Positions 1 through 8,117 of a stretch of DNA of 64,000 nt are shown here, in pieces (the first letter of the stretch is position 1; each line of letters begins with the position of its first letter). Both the position numbers and the translations under genes were made by a program. The notes below the pieces were generated by a model, which was not told the DNA's origin, did not search any database, and was given only the letters and a program-made list of their open reading frames with translations. This stretch comes from Streptomyces sp. NBC_00102. GTDB lineage: Bacteria > Actinomycetota > Actinomycetes > Streptomycetales > Streptomycetaceae. The DNA lies in the NCBI RefSeq assembly GCF_026343115.1, contig NZ_JAPEMC010000001.1, forward strand, positions 3,596,001 through 3,660,000. The letters are read 5' to 3'.

Positions 1-1
1 G

Positions 2-97
2 GGTGCGATTCTCGGCGGGGACATGTCGGGGCTGTTCGGGGTGAAGCCCGACCAGGGCGACGACGGCCAGGGCGACGCGCCCGAGATGGCCGCTTAG
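2..97 (+). CDS. Probable portal protein, C-terminal end (partial)
   Basis: An open frame enters from the left edge and stops with TAG at 95-97. The last 31 residues are rich in Gly, Asp and Gln (Gly-Asp-Asp-Gly-Gln-Gly-Asp). This acidic low-complexity tail immediately precedes a MuF-like gene, and a portal precedes MuF in most siphovirus head modules. The assignment rests on gene order alone because no diagnostic domain is inside the window. The stop overlaps the GTG start of the next gene by one base. Confidence 0.5.
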   Translation, partial: GAILGGDMSGLFGVKPDQGDDGQGDAPEMAA

Positions 98-1077
98 TGT
101 CCCGGACAGCGGAACTGGCAGCCGAGCGGTACACCCAAGTGCAGAGCATTTCCCGGGCTGTTGTGGTGGCGGTGCAGGCCCTTTGGAACGACGTTCCTGC
201 GGACCGCATTCTTTCCGCCATGCAGGGTGAGGCGGGGCGCGCAATCCTGGCCGCAGTGACCGCCGGACAGCTCTCCGCCGTACAGGGGGCACAACTTTTC
301 GTCGGTGCGTCCATGGCGGCCCAAGGTGCTGTTGCGGCCCCGCTGGGGCTGCTCGACCCCGCTGCCCTGGTTGGTATCGCTGCGGACGGTCGTCCTCTCG
401 CCTCGCTGCTGCAACTGCCCGCCATCACCACGGCGCGGGCACTGGCAGCCGGCGAGAGTGCCGAACTTGCGGCGGCCCGAGGGCTTACCCAAATGGCCAT
501 GATGGCGAGCACACAGATTGCCGACGCGTCGCGTACGGCTACGTCCATCGGCATGGCAGCGCACCCACGCTGCATCAGCTATGTGCGAGTGGTGCGGCTA
601 CCCGCGTGCCCACGGTGCATCATCCTGTCCGGTCGCCAGTACAGCTACTCCACCGGCTTCAAAAGGCACCCCCGCTGTGATTGCGGAATGGAGCCGATGA
701 CCGACGCCGAGTGGAAGCAGACCAAGACCCCCGAGGACCTGTTCCGCGAGATGAGCCCCGCCGAACAGCGGAAGCGACTCGGGGAAGCGGGAGTCAAGGC
801 ACTGGAGCACGGGGCGGATCTCGGGCAGCTCATCAACTCGCGCCGGGGAATGGCAACAGCGGTGACCGGTCGGGGCCCGATGAAGGTTACGACCGAGGGC
901 ACCACGAAGCGCGGCATCGGCGGCAAGGCTCTCAACTCCGGCTTCGAGAAACGGCCCGGTGCCCGATACGAGCGCGCCAAAGAGGCACGCCTCATGCCCG
1001 AGACCATTTTCAAACTGGCCGGTGACAACCGGTCCCACCAAGTCGCCATGCTCAAAAAGCATGGCTACATCACGTAA
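97..1077 (+). CDS. MuF-like minor head protein
   Basis: 326 aa, starting at GTG that shares its first base with the upstream stop. The N-terminal half is alanine-rich and helical. The middle has a Cys/His-rich segment with LPACPRCIILSGR followed by HPRCDCG (roughly residues 167-195), typical of actinophage MuF-like (phage Mu F / VG15) proteins. The C-terminus, from about residue 250, is a basic region ending in a KKHGY motif. MuF proteins sit at the portal vertex and help assemble or mature the capsid; some carry C-terminal effector domains, but nothing enzymatic is recognisable here. Position between portal and scaffold supports the call. Confidence 0.75.
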   Translation: MSRTAELAAERYTQVQSISRAVVVAVQALWNDVPADRILSAMQGEAGRAILAAVTAGQLSAVQGAQLFVGASMAAQGAVAAPLGLLDPAALVGIAADGRPLASLLQLPAITTARALAAGESAELAAARGLTQMAMMASTQIADASRTATSIGMAAHPRCISYVRVVRLPACPRCIILSGRQYSYSTGFKRHPRCDCGMEPMTDAEWKQTKTPEDLFREMSPAEQRKRLGEAGVKALEHGADLGQLINSRRGMATAVTGRGPMKVTTEGTTKRGIGGKALNSGFEKRPGARYERAKEARLMPETIFKLAGDNRSHQVAMLKKHGYIT

Positions 1078-1085
1078 GGAACGCC

Positions 1086-1640
1086 ATGGCTGACACCACC
1101 CCCGCCGAGGGCACCGGTACCGACGACAAGGCAGACACTGCCACGGCCACCGTGACGGCCCCCGAAGGAGCGACCGTCACCGACGACCAGGGCGACGCGC
1201 TCGCCGCTGCGGTGAAGCGGGCCGAGGACGCGGAGCGTGAAGCAGCTCGACTCCGCCGGTCGAACGCTGCGCAGAAGCCGGCTGACCTTGACGCACTCCG
1301 CGCCGAAGTGCGTCAGGAGTTCGCCGACCAGCTTGTTCGCGCCGAGGTTCGCGCCGTTGCGGCGGGCATGCTTCGCGATCCTGCCGACGCTCTTGCGCTG
1401 CTCGACCTGTCGGCACTTGCGGGGCCAACCGGGGCCGTCGACTCAAAGGCGGTAACTGCCGCTCTGCGCAAGCTGGTTCAGGAAAAGCCGTACCTTGCGG
1501 CGACTGTCGCGCCGTCGCAGCAGGACAGCTCCGCTACGGGTCCGTGGGGCGACGTGGGAGCCGGTCCGCGCTCGACCGCCGAGCCGGAGCCGTCGAACCC
1601 GTTGGAGCGTCTGCGGAGCGTTCAGCGGAAGCGTAAGTAA
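1086..1640 (+). CDS. Capsid scaffolding protein
   Basis: 184 aa, acidic and Thr/Ala-rich at the N-terminus. A long predicted coiled coil of Arg/Glu/Ala repeats runs from about residue 38 to 100, followed by a Gly/Pro-rich C-terminal tail ending in basic residues (RKRK). That composition, and the place directly upstream of the major capsid gene, are the usual signature of a phage scaffold that guides shell assembly and is absent from the mature head. AAGGA lies just before the ATG. No protease gene is visible, so removal could be by exit or by the MuF region; that is unknown. Confidence 0.75.
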   Translation: MADTTPAEGTGTDDKADTATATVTAPEGATVTDDQGDALAAAVKRAEDAEREAARLRRSNAAQKPADLDALRAEVRQEFADQLVRAEVRAVAAGMLRDPADALALLDLSALAGPTGAVDSKAVTAALRKLVQEKPYLAATVAPSQQDSSATGPWGDVGAGPRSTAEPEPSNPLERLRSVQRKRK

Positions 1641-1664
1641 GCACGTCGAAGACCATTCATTCGT

Positions 1665-1695
1665 GGGGGTTTCCCGAAACTGGGGCCCCTTTTTT
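1665..1695 (+). terminator. Hairpin terminator between scaffold and capsid
   Basis: GGGG pairs with CCCC and encloses an inner GTTTC/GAAAC hairpin, followed by six T residues. The T run ends only 27 bases before the capsid ATG, leaving no room for a separate promoter. It may therefore act as a partial terminator setting capsid expression. Confidence 0.6.
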
Positions 1696-1722
1696 CATGC
1701 CTGGAAATAAGGAAAAGCGCAC

Positions 1723-2667
1723 ATGACACTTAGCCTCTCCGAAGCCGCCAAGCTCAGCACGGACGATCTCCAGCGTGGCATTATCGAGACGTTCGTTCAG
1801 GAGTCGCCGATTCTCGACCGGCTGCCCCTCATGGAAATTGAGGGAAACAGCTACGCCTACAACTCCGAGGCGACACTGCCGGGCGTTGAGTTCCGAGGCG
1901 TGAATGAGTCCTATTCCGAGTCCACGGGCACCGTGAACCAGGCAAGTGAATCTCTCGTGATTCTTGGCGGTGACGCGGATGTCGACACCTTCATTGCCAA
2001 GACTCGTAGCAACCTGAACGACCAGCGCGCACTACAGGAAACGCTCAAGGTCAAGGCTGCCGCCTACCGTTTCCAGGACGCGTTTTTCAATGGCGACGTG
2101 GCCGTTGAGCCGAAGGGGTTCGACGGTCTGAGAAAGCGGCTGATCGGCGCTCAGGTACTTTCCGCCGGTACCAACGGAATGGGGCCGGTGACTGGCGGTC
2201 ATGATTTCTTCGACGCGCTCGACGCCCTAATTGCCCAGGTCCCGGGCCTGTCCGCCGGGAACGGTGCCCTGTACGCCAACCGCAAGATCATTGCCAAGAT
2301 CGCGTCGTCCGCGCGCCGGCTCGGCGGTTACGAGATGGTTCAGGAAGCCCTCACCGGCAAGCGGGTAGCGACCTACCAGGGTATTCCGCTGCTCGACCCG
2401 GGCCAGACCGCAGCGGGCGCCGATATCGTCCCGACCACGGAAACGCAGGGTACCGCGACGGATGCCAGCAGCATTTACGCGGTGAAGTTCGGTCAGTCTG
2501 AGGGCGACAAGGGTGTGACCGGGCTTACCAATGGTGGCGTGTCTGTGCGTGACCTCGGCGAGCTGGATTCTAAGCCTGCCTATCGGACGCGTATCGAGTT
2601 CTTCTGTGGTCTGGCCGTATTCGGTGGGCAGGCTGCTGCCCGCCTTAACGGCGTTCTCACCAAGTAG
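1723..2667 (+). CDS. Major capsid protein (HK97 fold)
   Basis: 314 aa with a strong AAGGA Shine-Dalgarno 10 bases ahead of the ATG. The N-terminus has the capsid pattern of an early helix followed by an ESPILDRLPL segment and the E-loop/A-domain region (YNSEATLPGVEFRGVNESY, roughly residues 45-65). A DVDTFIAK segment near residue 87 and a strand-rich C-terminus (SIYAVKFG) are typical of actinophage HK97-like capsids. It assembles into the icosahedral shell. Codon GC is slightly lower than in neighbouring genes, as is common for highly expressed phage capsids. It is followed by a small Cys-containing ORF and the connector genes. Confidence 0.88.
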   Translation: MTLSLSEAAKLSTDDLQRGIIETFVQESPILDRLPLMEIEGNSYAYNSEATLPGVEFRGVNESYSESTGTVNQASESLVILGGDADVDTFIAKTRSNLNDQRALQETLKVKAAAYRFQDAFFNGDVAVEPKGFDGLRKRLIGAQVLSAGTNGMGPVTGGHDFFDALDALIAQVPGLSAGNGALYANRKIIAKIASSARRLGGYEMVQEALTGKRVATYQGIPLLDPGQTAAGADIVPTTETQGTATDASSIYAVKFGQSEGDKGVTGLTNGGVSVRDLGELDSKPAYRTRIEFFCGLAVFGGQAAARLNGVLTK

Positions 2668-2677
2668 GGGGGTTGAT

Positions 2678-2836
2678 TTGCCGCCGCGTAAGCGTGCCGC
2701 TGCCCCGACGATTCCGCATGCGGATTCCTGCGACGCCCCGGAACGGGTCGAGAGCTTTCCGGTTCTTGATTCAGCTTCCGGGGCCCGCTGGACCGTAGTG
2801 CGCTGCCTTGAGTGCGGCGCACAGGAAATTAAGTAG
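2678..2836 (+). CDS. Small CxxC protein in head module
   Basis: 52 aa from TTG at 2678, with GGGGGG close upstream. The N-terminus is basic (PPRKRAA) and the C-terminus holds VVRCLECGAQEI, a single CxxC knuckle, plus an earlier lone Cys. A zinc-ribbon-like fold is possible but incomplete. Similar tiny genes often sit between capsid and head-tail connector genes. Function unknown. An upstream in-frame start inside the capsid gene exists but would overlap it by over 100 bases, so the TTG is preferred. Confidence 0.5.
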   Translation: MPPRKRAAAPTIPHADSCDAPERVESFPVLDSASGARWTVVRCLECGAQEIK

Positions 2837-2844
2837 GGGGCGGT

Positions 2845-3402
2845 ATGGCACTTCCTGCACTGGCCACGATTGACGAACTGGCCGCGTGGACGCAGATGGA
2901 TCCCGACGACCTGCCCGAGGGGGCCGCCCTGGTGCTCGACACCGCGTCCGCGGTCGTCCGGGCCGAGGCACGGCAGCGTTTCACCAGGGGCACCACCACG
3001 GTTGCTCTCCGACCCCGCGACTACATCGTCATGCTGCCCCAACGGCCGGTTATAGAAGTTGAGTTGGTAGCCATCGCTGGCAGAGAACTCCGGCCGGATG
3101 AGTACCGGGTGTGGCGTGATCGGATCATTCTCCGCGGTCGAGCATGCGGGCCGGTCGTGGTCACGTACGTCCACGGGTATGAACCGGTACCCGCCGATGT
3201 GCGGGGCGTGGTGCTCACGCTTGCCGGCCGAATGCTTTCCAATCCGCGCGATCTTCGGCAGGAAGCAGTCGGCTCGGTGTCGGTGACGTATGCGGCCGAG
3301 ACCATCGGCGCGTCTCTCGCCCCCATCGAGCGTGACCAGCTCGCCCGGTACCGGGCCCGTGCTGCCGTTGTTCCGGTCGGCGACGACGGGGGGCCCTGGT
3401 GA
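2845..3402 (+). CDS. Head-tail connector (adaptor) protein
   Basis: 185 aa. The N-terminus (ATIDELAAWTQ) begins a helical region, followed by a strand-rich centre (PVIEVELVAI, DEYRVWRDRIILRG) and a C-terminal helix. This is the pattern of HK97 gp6-like adaptors, which dock on the portal and link it to the tail. It lies directly after the capsid gene and overlaps the next gene by four bases (GTGA), implying translational coupling. The family call is by shape and gene order rather than by a catalytic motif. Confidence 0.65.
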   Translation: MALPALATIDELAAWTQMDPDDLPEGAALVLDTASAVVRAEARQRFTRGTTTVALRPRDYIVMLPQRPVIEVELVAIAGRELRPDEYRVWRDRIILRGRACGPVVVTYVHGYEPVPADVRGVVLTLAGRMLSNPRDLRQEAVGSVSVTYAAETIGASLAPIERDQLARYRARAAVVPVGDDGGPW

Positions 3403-3737
3403 GCGTCCACTACACACAGACTGCCGTCATCGTCCGGGCCGCCCTGGTGCTCGACCGCTACGGCTCCGAGGTTCGCGACTGGACCACGGCCACCAGGACC
3501 ACGGTCCGTCGCGTGGCGGTGCAGCCGGACAGTTCCGCGGAGACCGAGGGCGACCGGCAGGGCGTGACGACCGGGCTCCGTCTGGTGACCCGCCCCGGGG
3601 CCGACATCGATCTGTCCCCCGGGGACCGCGTGACCGTGCTCGGCCGGCTGCTGGAAGTCGACGGAGAGGCCGCGCGCTTCACCGTGGCCGGTCGGCACCA
3701 TCACACCGAGGTACGCCTCAAGGCGGTGTCCGGATGA
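3399..3737 (+). CDS. Head closure (stopper) protein
   Basis: 112 aa, starting at GTG in a GTGA overlap with the adaptor gene. The protein is nearly all beta strand, with a PGDRVTVLGRLLEVDGEA segment near residue 70, resembling small SH3-like stopper proteins that close the head after packaging. It overlaps the next gene by an ATGA. Placement as second gene of the connector series is the main evidence. Confidence 0.55.
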   Translation: MSVHYTQTAVIVRAALVLDRYGSEVRDWTTATRTTVRRVAVQPDSSAETEGDRQGVTTGLRLVTRPGADIDLSPGDRVTVLGRLLEVDGEAARFTVAGRHHHTEVRLKAVSG

Positions 3738-3991
3738 GGTTCCGGCCTGCCCGGCAAGGGATCAACTCCCTTATGCGTACTGCCCAAATGGGCCGCGAGG
3801 TGGAGGCGGTAGCCGAGCGGATTGCCGCCGCCGCTGCGGGGCCTGAAGGTGACTTCCGAACGGACTCGGCGCTAGGCCGGATGCGGTGGCGTGCGGCGGT
3901 GATCGGCAACTACAACTGGCCGAAATCCGGGGCCCTTCCTGGCTCCCGCCGTGACCTCCTGCGGGGCATGGACGGCGCCCGTGGGGAGTAA
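3734..3991 (+). CDS. HK97 gp10-like connector protein
   Basis: 85 aa, basic, from an ATG within ATGA overlapping the stopper gene. It has a short helix with a run of Ala residues and ends in a region rich in Arg and Trp. Small basic proteins at this position commonly belong to the HK97 gp10-like (tail completion) group, but at 85 aa it is shorter than most. A much longer open frame continues upstream in the same phase and was rejected because it lies wholly over the two connector genes. Confidence 0.45.
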   Translation: MRFRPARQGINSLMRTAQMGREVEAVAERIAAAAAGPEGDFRTDSALGRMRWRAAVIGNYNWPKSGALPGSRRDLLRGMDGARGE

Positions 3992-4004
3992 CCGGGTCAT
4001 CCTC

Positions 4005-4388
4005 ATGCCGGACGCTACGGCGACCGTCTGCGCGTTCCTGCGGGCCGCCCTGGCCGACGCGGGCAGACCGGTGCCGGTCGTCTCCCGCATCCCGTCCGTC
4101 CGTCACCCGGAGTTCGTACGGGTCGAGCGAGTTGGGGGCGTGCGGCAGACGCCGGTGTCCGACCGGCCACGGCTCGACATCCACGCATGGTCCGAGACGG
4201 AATCCGCCGCCCACGACCTTGCGGCCCTTTGCCGTGCGCTGCTCGGCGACCTTCCCGGGGTGCGCGACGGGGTGACCGTCTACCGGGTGTCTGAAGTCGG
4301 GGGCCCGATGTGGCTGCCCGACGACCAGACCAGCAGCCCGAGGTACGCGTTCGCCGTGGAAATCCACATGCGCGGACGCGCTCTCTAA
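4005..4388 (+). CDS. Tail terminator protein
   Basis: 127 aa from ATG 4005; an in-frame GTG at 3981 that overlaps the upstream gene is an alternative. The sequence has a helix with LRAALADAG, then HPEFVRVERVGG, RLDIHAWSE and a C-terminal strand YAFAVEIHMRG. This order is the typical fold of the lambda gpU/HK97 gp10-type tail terminator, which caps the tail tube and meets the head. It sits just ahead of the major tail protein. Confidence 0.6.
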   Translation: MPDATATVCAFLRAALADAGRPVPVVSRIPSVRHPEFVRVERVGGVRQTPVSDRPRLDIHAWSETESAAHDLAALCRALLGDLPGVRDGVTVYRVSEVGGPMWLPDDQTSSPRYAFAVEIHMRGRAL

Positions 4389-4422
4389 ATCACACCACTT
4401 TTCCGTTCTCTCAAGGGGACAC

Positions 4423-4986
4423 GTGTCTCTAAATGCTAATGCTGTGCGCGTTGCGCTCTCCGGTGCCGCGTACGTCGGTCCGGTCGGAACTACTGCGCCA
4501 ACCGATTCCGTCTCTTCCTGGCCAGACGACGTAACCGACATCGGATGGATTTCCGATGAGGGAATCGCCGAGTCGAACTCGACGGACACCACGGAAATCA
4601 AGGGATGGCAGGGCGGACAGACCGTCCGCAAAGTCATTTCCTCTAGCGAGATGACATTCAAGTTTACTGCCATCGAAACCAGCAAGACCGTTCTTGAGCT
4701 CTACCACAAGGGCTCGAAGGTGGTCACTACCTCCGCCAAGTCGGTTCTTGCCATCAAGGCCCCGGGCCCCGATCGGCGCTTTTACGGCTTTGACGTTATC
4801 GACGGGGACAGCCATATCCGCATTGTGGTGCCGGACGGAGAAGTCACCGAGACCGGCGACATCACCTACAAGTCAGATGAGGCCGTGGCCTACGAACTGA
4901 CGATCACTGCCTATCCGGGCCCTGATGGCACGGTGGCGATCAAGTACAGCAATGACCCGGCTTGGGAATCTGCACCCGCCGCGTGA
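4423..4986 (+). CDS. Major tail (tube) protein
   Basis: 187 aa from GTG, with AAGGGG about ten bases upstream. The protein is beta-rich with WPDDVTDIGWISDEG and TEIKGWQGGQTVRK, then FKFTAIETSKTVLELYH, a pattern recurrent in Streptomyces phage tail tube proteins. It forms the hexameric rings of the tail. Lower GC at third positions than its neighbours fits a highly translated structural gene. It is followed by the tail assembly chaperone. Confidence 0.8.
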   Translation: MSLNANAVRVALSGAAYVGPVGTTAPTDSVSSWPDDVTDIGWISDEGIAESNSTDTTEIKGWQGGQTVRKVISSSEMTFKFTAIETSKTVLELYHKGSKVVTTSAKSVLAIKAPGPDRRFYGFDVIDGDSHIRIVVPDGEVTETGDITYKSDEAVAYELTITAYPGPDGTVAIKYSNDPAWESAPAA

Positions 4987-5026
4987 CCTTTCGCAGAAAC
5001 GTTTCCTCTCAAGTTGGGTGCCATCA

Positions 5027-5338
5027 ATGAGTAATGCTTTTGATCTTGACGTATGGGTGCAGGAAGCGCGGCAGGAGCCTTTCCGCTTCACACTGTCCGG
5101 CCAGATATTCACCATGCCAGCTGCCGGAGAGCTGGACAAGTCGATTCTCTCCGCAGTGAACATCGACGCGCCCTCGGCGCGGGATATTGAGGTACTGCTA
5201 AAGGCCGGTCTCACGGACCAGTGGGCCACGTTCGACGCTATCCCTGTACCTCTTGCCGCACTCGGTGAACTATTTCGGCAGTGGCAGCGCCACGAAGGAA
5301 TTCCGCTGGGGGAATCGGTGGCCTCTTCCGACTCTTGA
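5027..5338 (+). CDS. Tail assembly chaperone, upstream frame
   Basis: 103 aa from ATG 5027. It precedes the tape measure, the fixed place for the lambda G-like chaperone. Its end (FRQWQRHEG then IPLGESVASSDS) overlaps a second frame opening at 5281. A CTG-GGG-GAA stretch at 5306-5314 could allow a -1 slip: the GGG codon re-pairs with GGG one base back. A G-T type fusion would then be made. The chaperone holds the tape measure during tail polymerisation and is absent from virions. GC and codon use match the neighbours. Confidence 0.7.
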   Translation: MSNAFDLDVWVQEARQEPFRFTLSGQIFTMPAAGELDKSILSAVNIDAPSARDIEVLLKAGLTDQWATFDAIPVPLAALGELFRQWQRHEGIPLGESVASSDS

Positions 5339-5727
5339 GTGAGCACGGAGAGGCCATCGAATCCGACCTACAGCGGTATTACGGTGTCGATCTTCGAGAC
5401 CTCTTTCGGCCCGATTCCGGGTTCACCTGGAGGCGACTCCGAGCCCTGGTCATGGGGCTCCCTGCGGACTCCGCGCTTGGGCGCACTCTTTCCGGAGAGG
5501 ACGCGGTGTGGACGCTGGAAGCACAGCTATTGGCCGCAGTGCACGACCGTCTAAACGAGGGAAATTGGCAACGGGGCAATGCAGGCTCCCCGACTCCGAG
5601 CCGTAGACCGGAGCCGATTCCGCGCCCAGGCGTCCGCGGTATCCGGGTCGGGGGCACAAAGCGTGACCCGCAGGAGGTAGCGGCCTACCTCGCCAGATTC
5701 CAGCCGGCCCGGGGCGGTGACGCCTAA
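5281..5727 (+). CDS. Tail assembly chaperone, downstream (-1) frame
   Basis: Open in the -1 frame relative to the previous gene, 148 codons if started at GTG 5281, but more likely made as a fusion after frameshifting near 5308-5312. The translated part past the slip reads GIGGLFRLLSEHGEA and then FTWRRLRALVMGLP, a segment common in the T-part of actinophage chaperones, with a C-terminal basic tail. The TAA overlaps the tape measure ATG by one base. No strong ribosome site precedes 5281, which favours frameshift expression. Confidence 0.65.
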   Translation: MAAPRRNSAGGIGGLFRLLSEHGEAIESDLQRYYGVDLRDLFRPDSGFTWRRLRALVMGLPADSALGRTLSGEDAVWTLEAQLLAAVHDRLNEGNWQRGNAGSPTPSRRPEPIPRPGVRGIRVGGTKRDPQEVAAYLARFQPARGGDA

Positions 5728-8111
5728 TGGCTGTGGAGGTCGGAGTCGGCTACGTCTCCGTTGTCCCCGAGGTACAGGGCTTTGCCCGAGAGCTAGAGCA
5801 GCAAGTAACGGGGCCCTCGGCGAGTGCAGGTGAAAGCGGCGGCGAAGCGGCCGGCGAAGGCTTTACCGGGAAAATGGGCGGAGCCCTCGCGGGTGGAATG
5901 CTCACGATCGGCATTGCCGCTGCCGCCGTACTGACCAAGGGTCTTATGGATGCGCTCGACCAAAGCGCAATCAACGGAAAGATCCAAGCAACCCTAGGAA
6001 GCACCCCTGAGCAAGCCGGGCGGTACGGAAAGGCTGCCGGACAGCTCTATGCCCACGGGGTCACGGACTCCGTAGAGGAAGCCGCAGACGCCCTATCGGG
6101 GGTGATGCGGGCGGGCATCCTCCCACCGGACGCCACAAACGCACAGATTGAGTCAATAACCGGAAAGGTCACTGACCTTTCGAAAACTTTTGAACTCGAC
6201 CTCGGGCAGACCAGCAATGCTGTCGGCCAGATCCTTAAGAACGGTCTGGCAAAGGATGGGGCGGAAGCTCTCGACATTCTGACTGTCGGGATGCAAAAGA
6301 TGGGTCCGCGCGCCGACGACATGGCGGACACGTTCAATGAGTACAGCACTAAGTTCCGTGACCTCGGATTGTCCGCCGCAGATGCCATGGGCCTTATGTC
6401 CCAGGGAATGCAGGCAGGCGCCCGAGATACTGACGTGGTCGCCGATGCCCTAAAGGAATTCCAAATCCGGGCGACGGATGGCAGCTCGGCGAGTAAGGCC
6501 GCTTATGAGGCTATCGGGCTCAATGCAGCGGCAATGACAAAGAAGGTTGCTAAGGGCGGCGCGGGGGCCCGTGAGGGGCTACAGCAAGTCCTTGACGGTC
6601 TCAAGGCCATTAAGGACCCCGCAGAACGCTCCGCCGCGTCGGTCGGACTCTTCGGAACAAAAAGCGAAGACCTCGGCCAGGCTCTTTACGCGCTCAACCC
6701 GCGAACTGCCGTCAAGGCGCTCGGGGACACCGCCGGAGCCGCCGAGAAAATGGGCGACGCACTGCACGAAAATGCAGGCGCCAAGGTGGATCAGTTCAAG
6801 CGCACCCTTGAAGTTGGCGTGACCAACTTTATGGGTGACCATGTGATTCCGGCGCTTGCGTCCTTCGGTGATTTCCTCGGTGCCAAGCTTGGACCCGCGC
6901 TCAACTCGGGAAAGAGTCTCGTTTCGGGGTTCTTCCACGCGTTCACCGGTTCGGCCGGCGGGACCGCCATCAACTCGTTCGCAGATTCCGTCGTTGGCGC
7001 AGGAACCACTCTGCGGGAAAACTTCCTACCGGGAATTAGAAGCCTGGCATCGGTTGCCCAAACGGCCGTTCTCCCAGCCCTCAAGGGGCTTGGGGGCGTG
7101 CTAGTTAACCAACTCGCACCCGCCTTTATGACCCTCTATACGCACGTTGTTGGGGCGGTCGTTCCTATCCTGTCGGCGCTCGGCCGCATTCTGCTGGAAG
7201 TGATTTGGCCCGCAGTGATGCGAGTCTACGCATCGATAGCCGAGAATCTACAGCCAATTTTCTCTGCCTTGTCGGAGTTCATTTCTCAGCGGGTAGCGCC
7301 GGCGGCCACGCTTATCGGCAAGAAACTGCGCGAGGTAGTGGACAAGGCTCGGCCCCTTATCTCTGTTGTCACCTCTCTGATTTCGTGGCTAGCTCGACTC
7401 GCCGCGAACATACTTGGTGCCGTGGTTCCGGTTCTTATTCGGCTCGCGGGTCCTCTCTTCACGGCGTTGATTAAGGCAGTGGGCGGGGCCATCAGTCGTT
7501 TCGGTAGTCTGATCGGCTGGTTGTCCTCGGTTGCTACGAGTCTCCGTAATGCGGCGAAATCTGTGCAGGATTTTGCGGTGTCCGCCGTAGCCAAATTCGC
7601 TACCTTCAACAACTATGTGCGCGGAATGCCTGCCCGAATCAAGGGCTATCTAGGGAATTTCGGCTCGCTTCTGATCAGTAAGGGTGCCGACCTGGCCCGG
7701 GGTATCTGGGTAGGTATCCGGAGTATGGGAAGTTGGCTCAAGTCCCAGCTCTATAACTGGGCAAAGAGCGTGATTCCCGGGCCCATTGCGGAGGCGCTGG
7801 GTATTAATTCTCCGTCGCGTCTCATGGCGGACAAGATCGGCCGGTGGATTCCGCCGGGCGTGGTTGACGGTATCGACGCCGAGCAATCCACGCTTGATGC
7901 CCGACTCCGCTCAATGGTGACAGTCCCCGATGTGCGAGTTCCGTCCGTAGCCGTGGCGGCACCGCCCACCCCGGGTGCCACTTGGGTTGCCGAACTCGGC
8001 CGACTGCTCGCGGAGCAGGCAGAGCGCGTGCCCGACGTCGTCCTCAAGGTCGGGGGGCAGGAAATCGCCCGCGCTGTCGCGGGTGGGCAACGTCAACTGG
8101 CAAGGAGGTAA
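5727..8111 (+). CDS. Tape measure protein
   Basis: 794 aa, the longest gene of the tail module. An Ala/Gly-rich N-terminus leads to a hydrophobic stretch near residues 52-75. A conserved TP901/TIGR01760-like region covers about residues 85-350 (ATNAQIESI, LGQTSNAVGQIL, GLMSQGMQAGA). Several hydrophobic segments follow between about 450 and 620, and the C-terminus has ALGINSPSRLMADKIG, a motif widespread in tape measures of Gram-positive phages. It fixes tail length and helps DNA pass the membrane. At about 1.5 angstrom per residue the tail would be near 120 nm, a rough inference. Confidence 0.9.
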   Translation: MAVEVGVGYVSVVPEVQGFARELEQQVTGPSASAGESGGEAAGEGFTGKMGGALAGGMLTIGIAAAAVLTKGLMDALDQSAINGKIQATLGSTPEQAGRYGKAAGQLYAHGVTDSVEEAADALSGVMRAGILPPDATNAQIESITGKVTDLSKTFELDLGQTSNAVGQILKNGLAKDGAEALDILTVGMQKMGPRADDMADTFNEYSTKFRDLGLSAADAMGLMSQGMQAGARDTDVVADALKEFQIRATDGSSASKAAYEAIGLNAAAMTKKVAKGGAGAREGLQQVLDGLKAIKDPAERSAASVGLFGTKSEDLGQALYALNPRTAVKALGDTAGAAEKMGDALHENAGAKVDQFKRTLEVGVTNFMGDHVIPALASFGDFLGAKLGPALNSGKSLVSGFFHAFTGSAGGTAINSFADSVVGAGTTLRENFLPGIRSLASVAQTAVLPALKGLGGVLVNQLAPAFMTLYTHVVGAVVPILSALGRILLEVIWPAVMRVYASIAENLQPIFSALSEFISQRVAPAATLIGKKLREVVDKARPLISVVTSLISWLARLAANILGAVVPVLIRLAGPLFTALIKAVGGAISRFGSLIGWLSSVATSLRNAAKSVQDFAVSAVAKFATFNNYVRGMPARIKGYLGNFGSLLISKGADLARGIWVGIRSMGSWLKSQLYNWAKSVIPGPIAEALGINSPSRLMADKIGRWIPPGVVDGIDAEQSTLDARLRSMVTVPDVRVPSVAVAAPPTPGATWVAELGRLLAEQAERVPDVVLKVGGQEIARAVAGGQRQLARR

Positions 8112-8117
8112 GCAGAG

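Noticed and set aside
2227..3417. 396-codon minus-strand frame over capsid and connector
   Set aside because: Shadow of the head genes. No minus-strand gene is expected in the structural operon.
3290..3733. Upstream extension of the gp10-like gene
   Set aside because: Lies fully over the two connector genes. The ATGA start at 3,734 is better.
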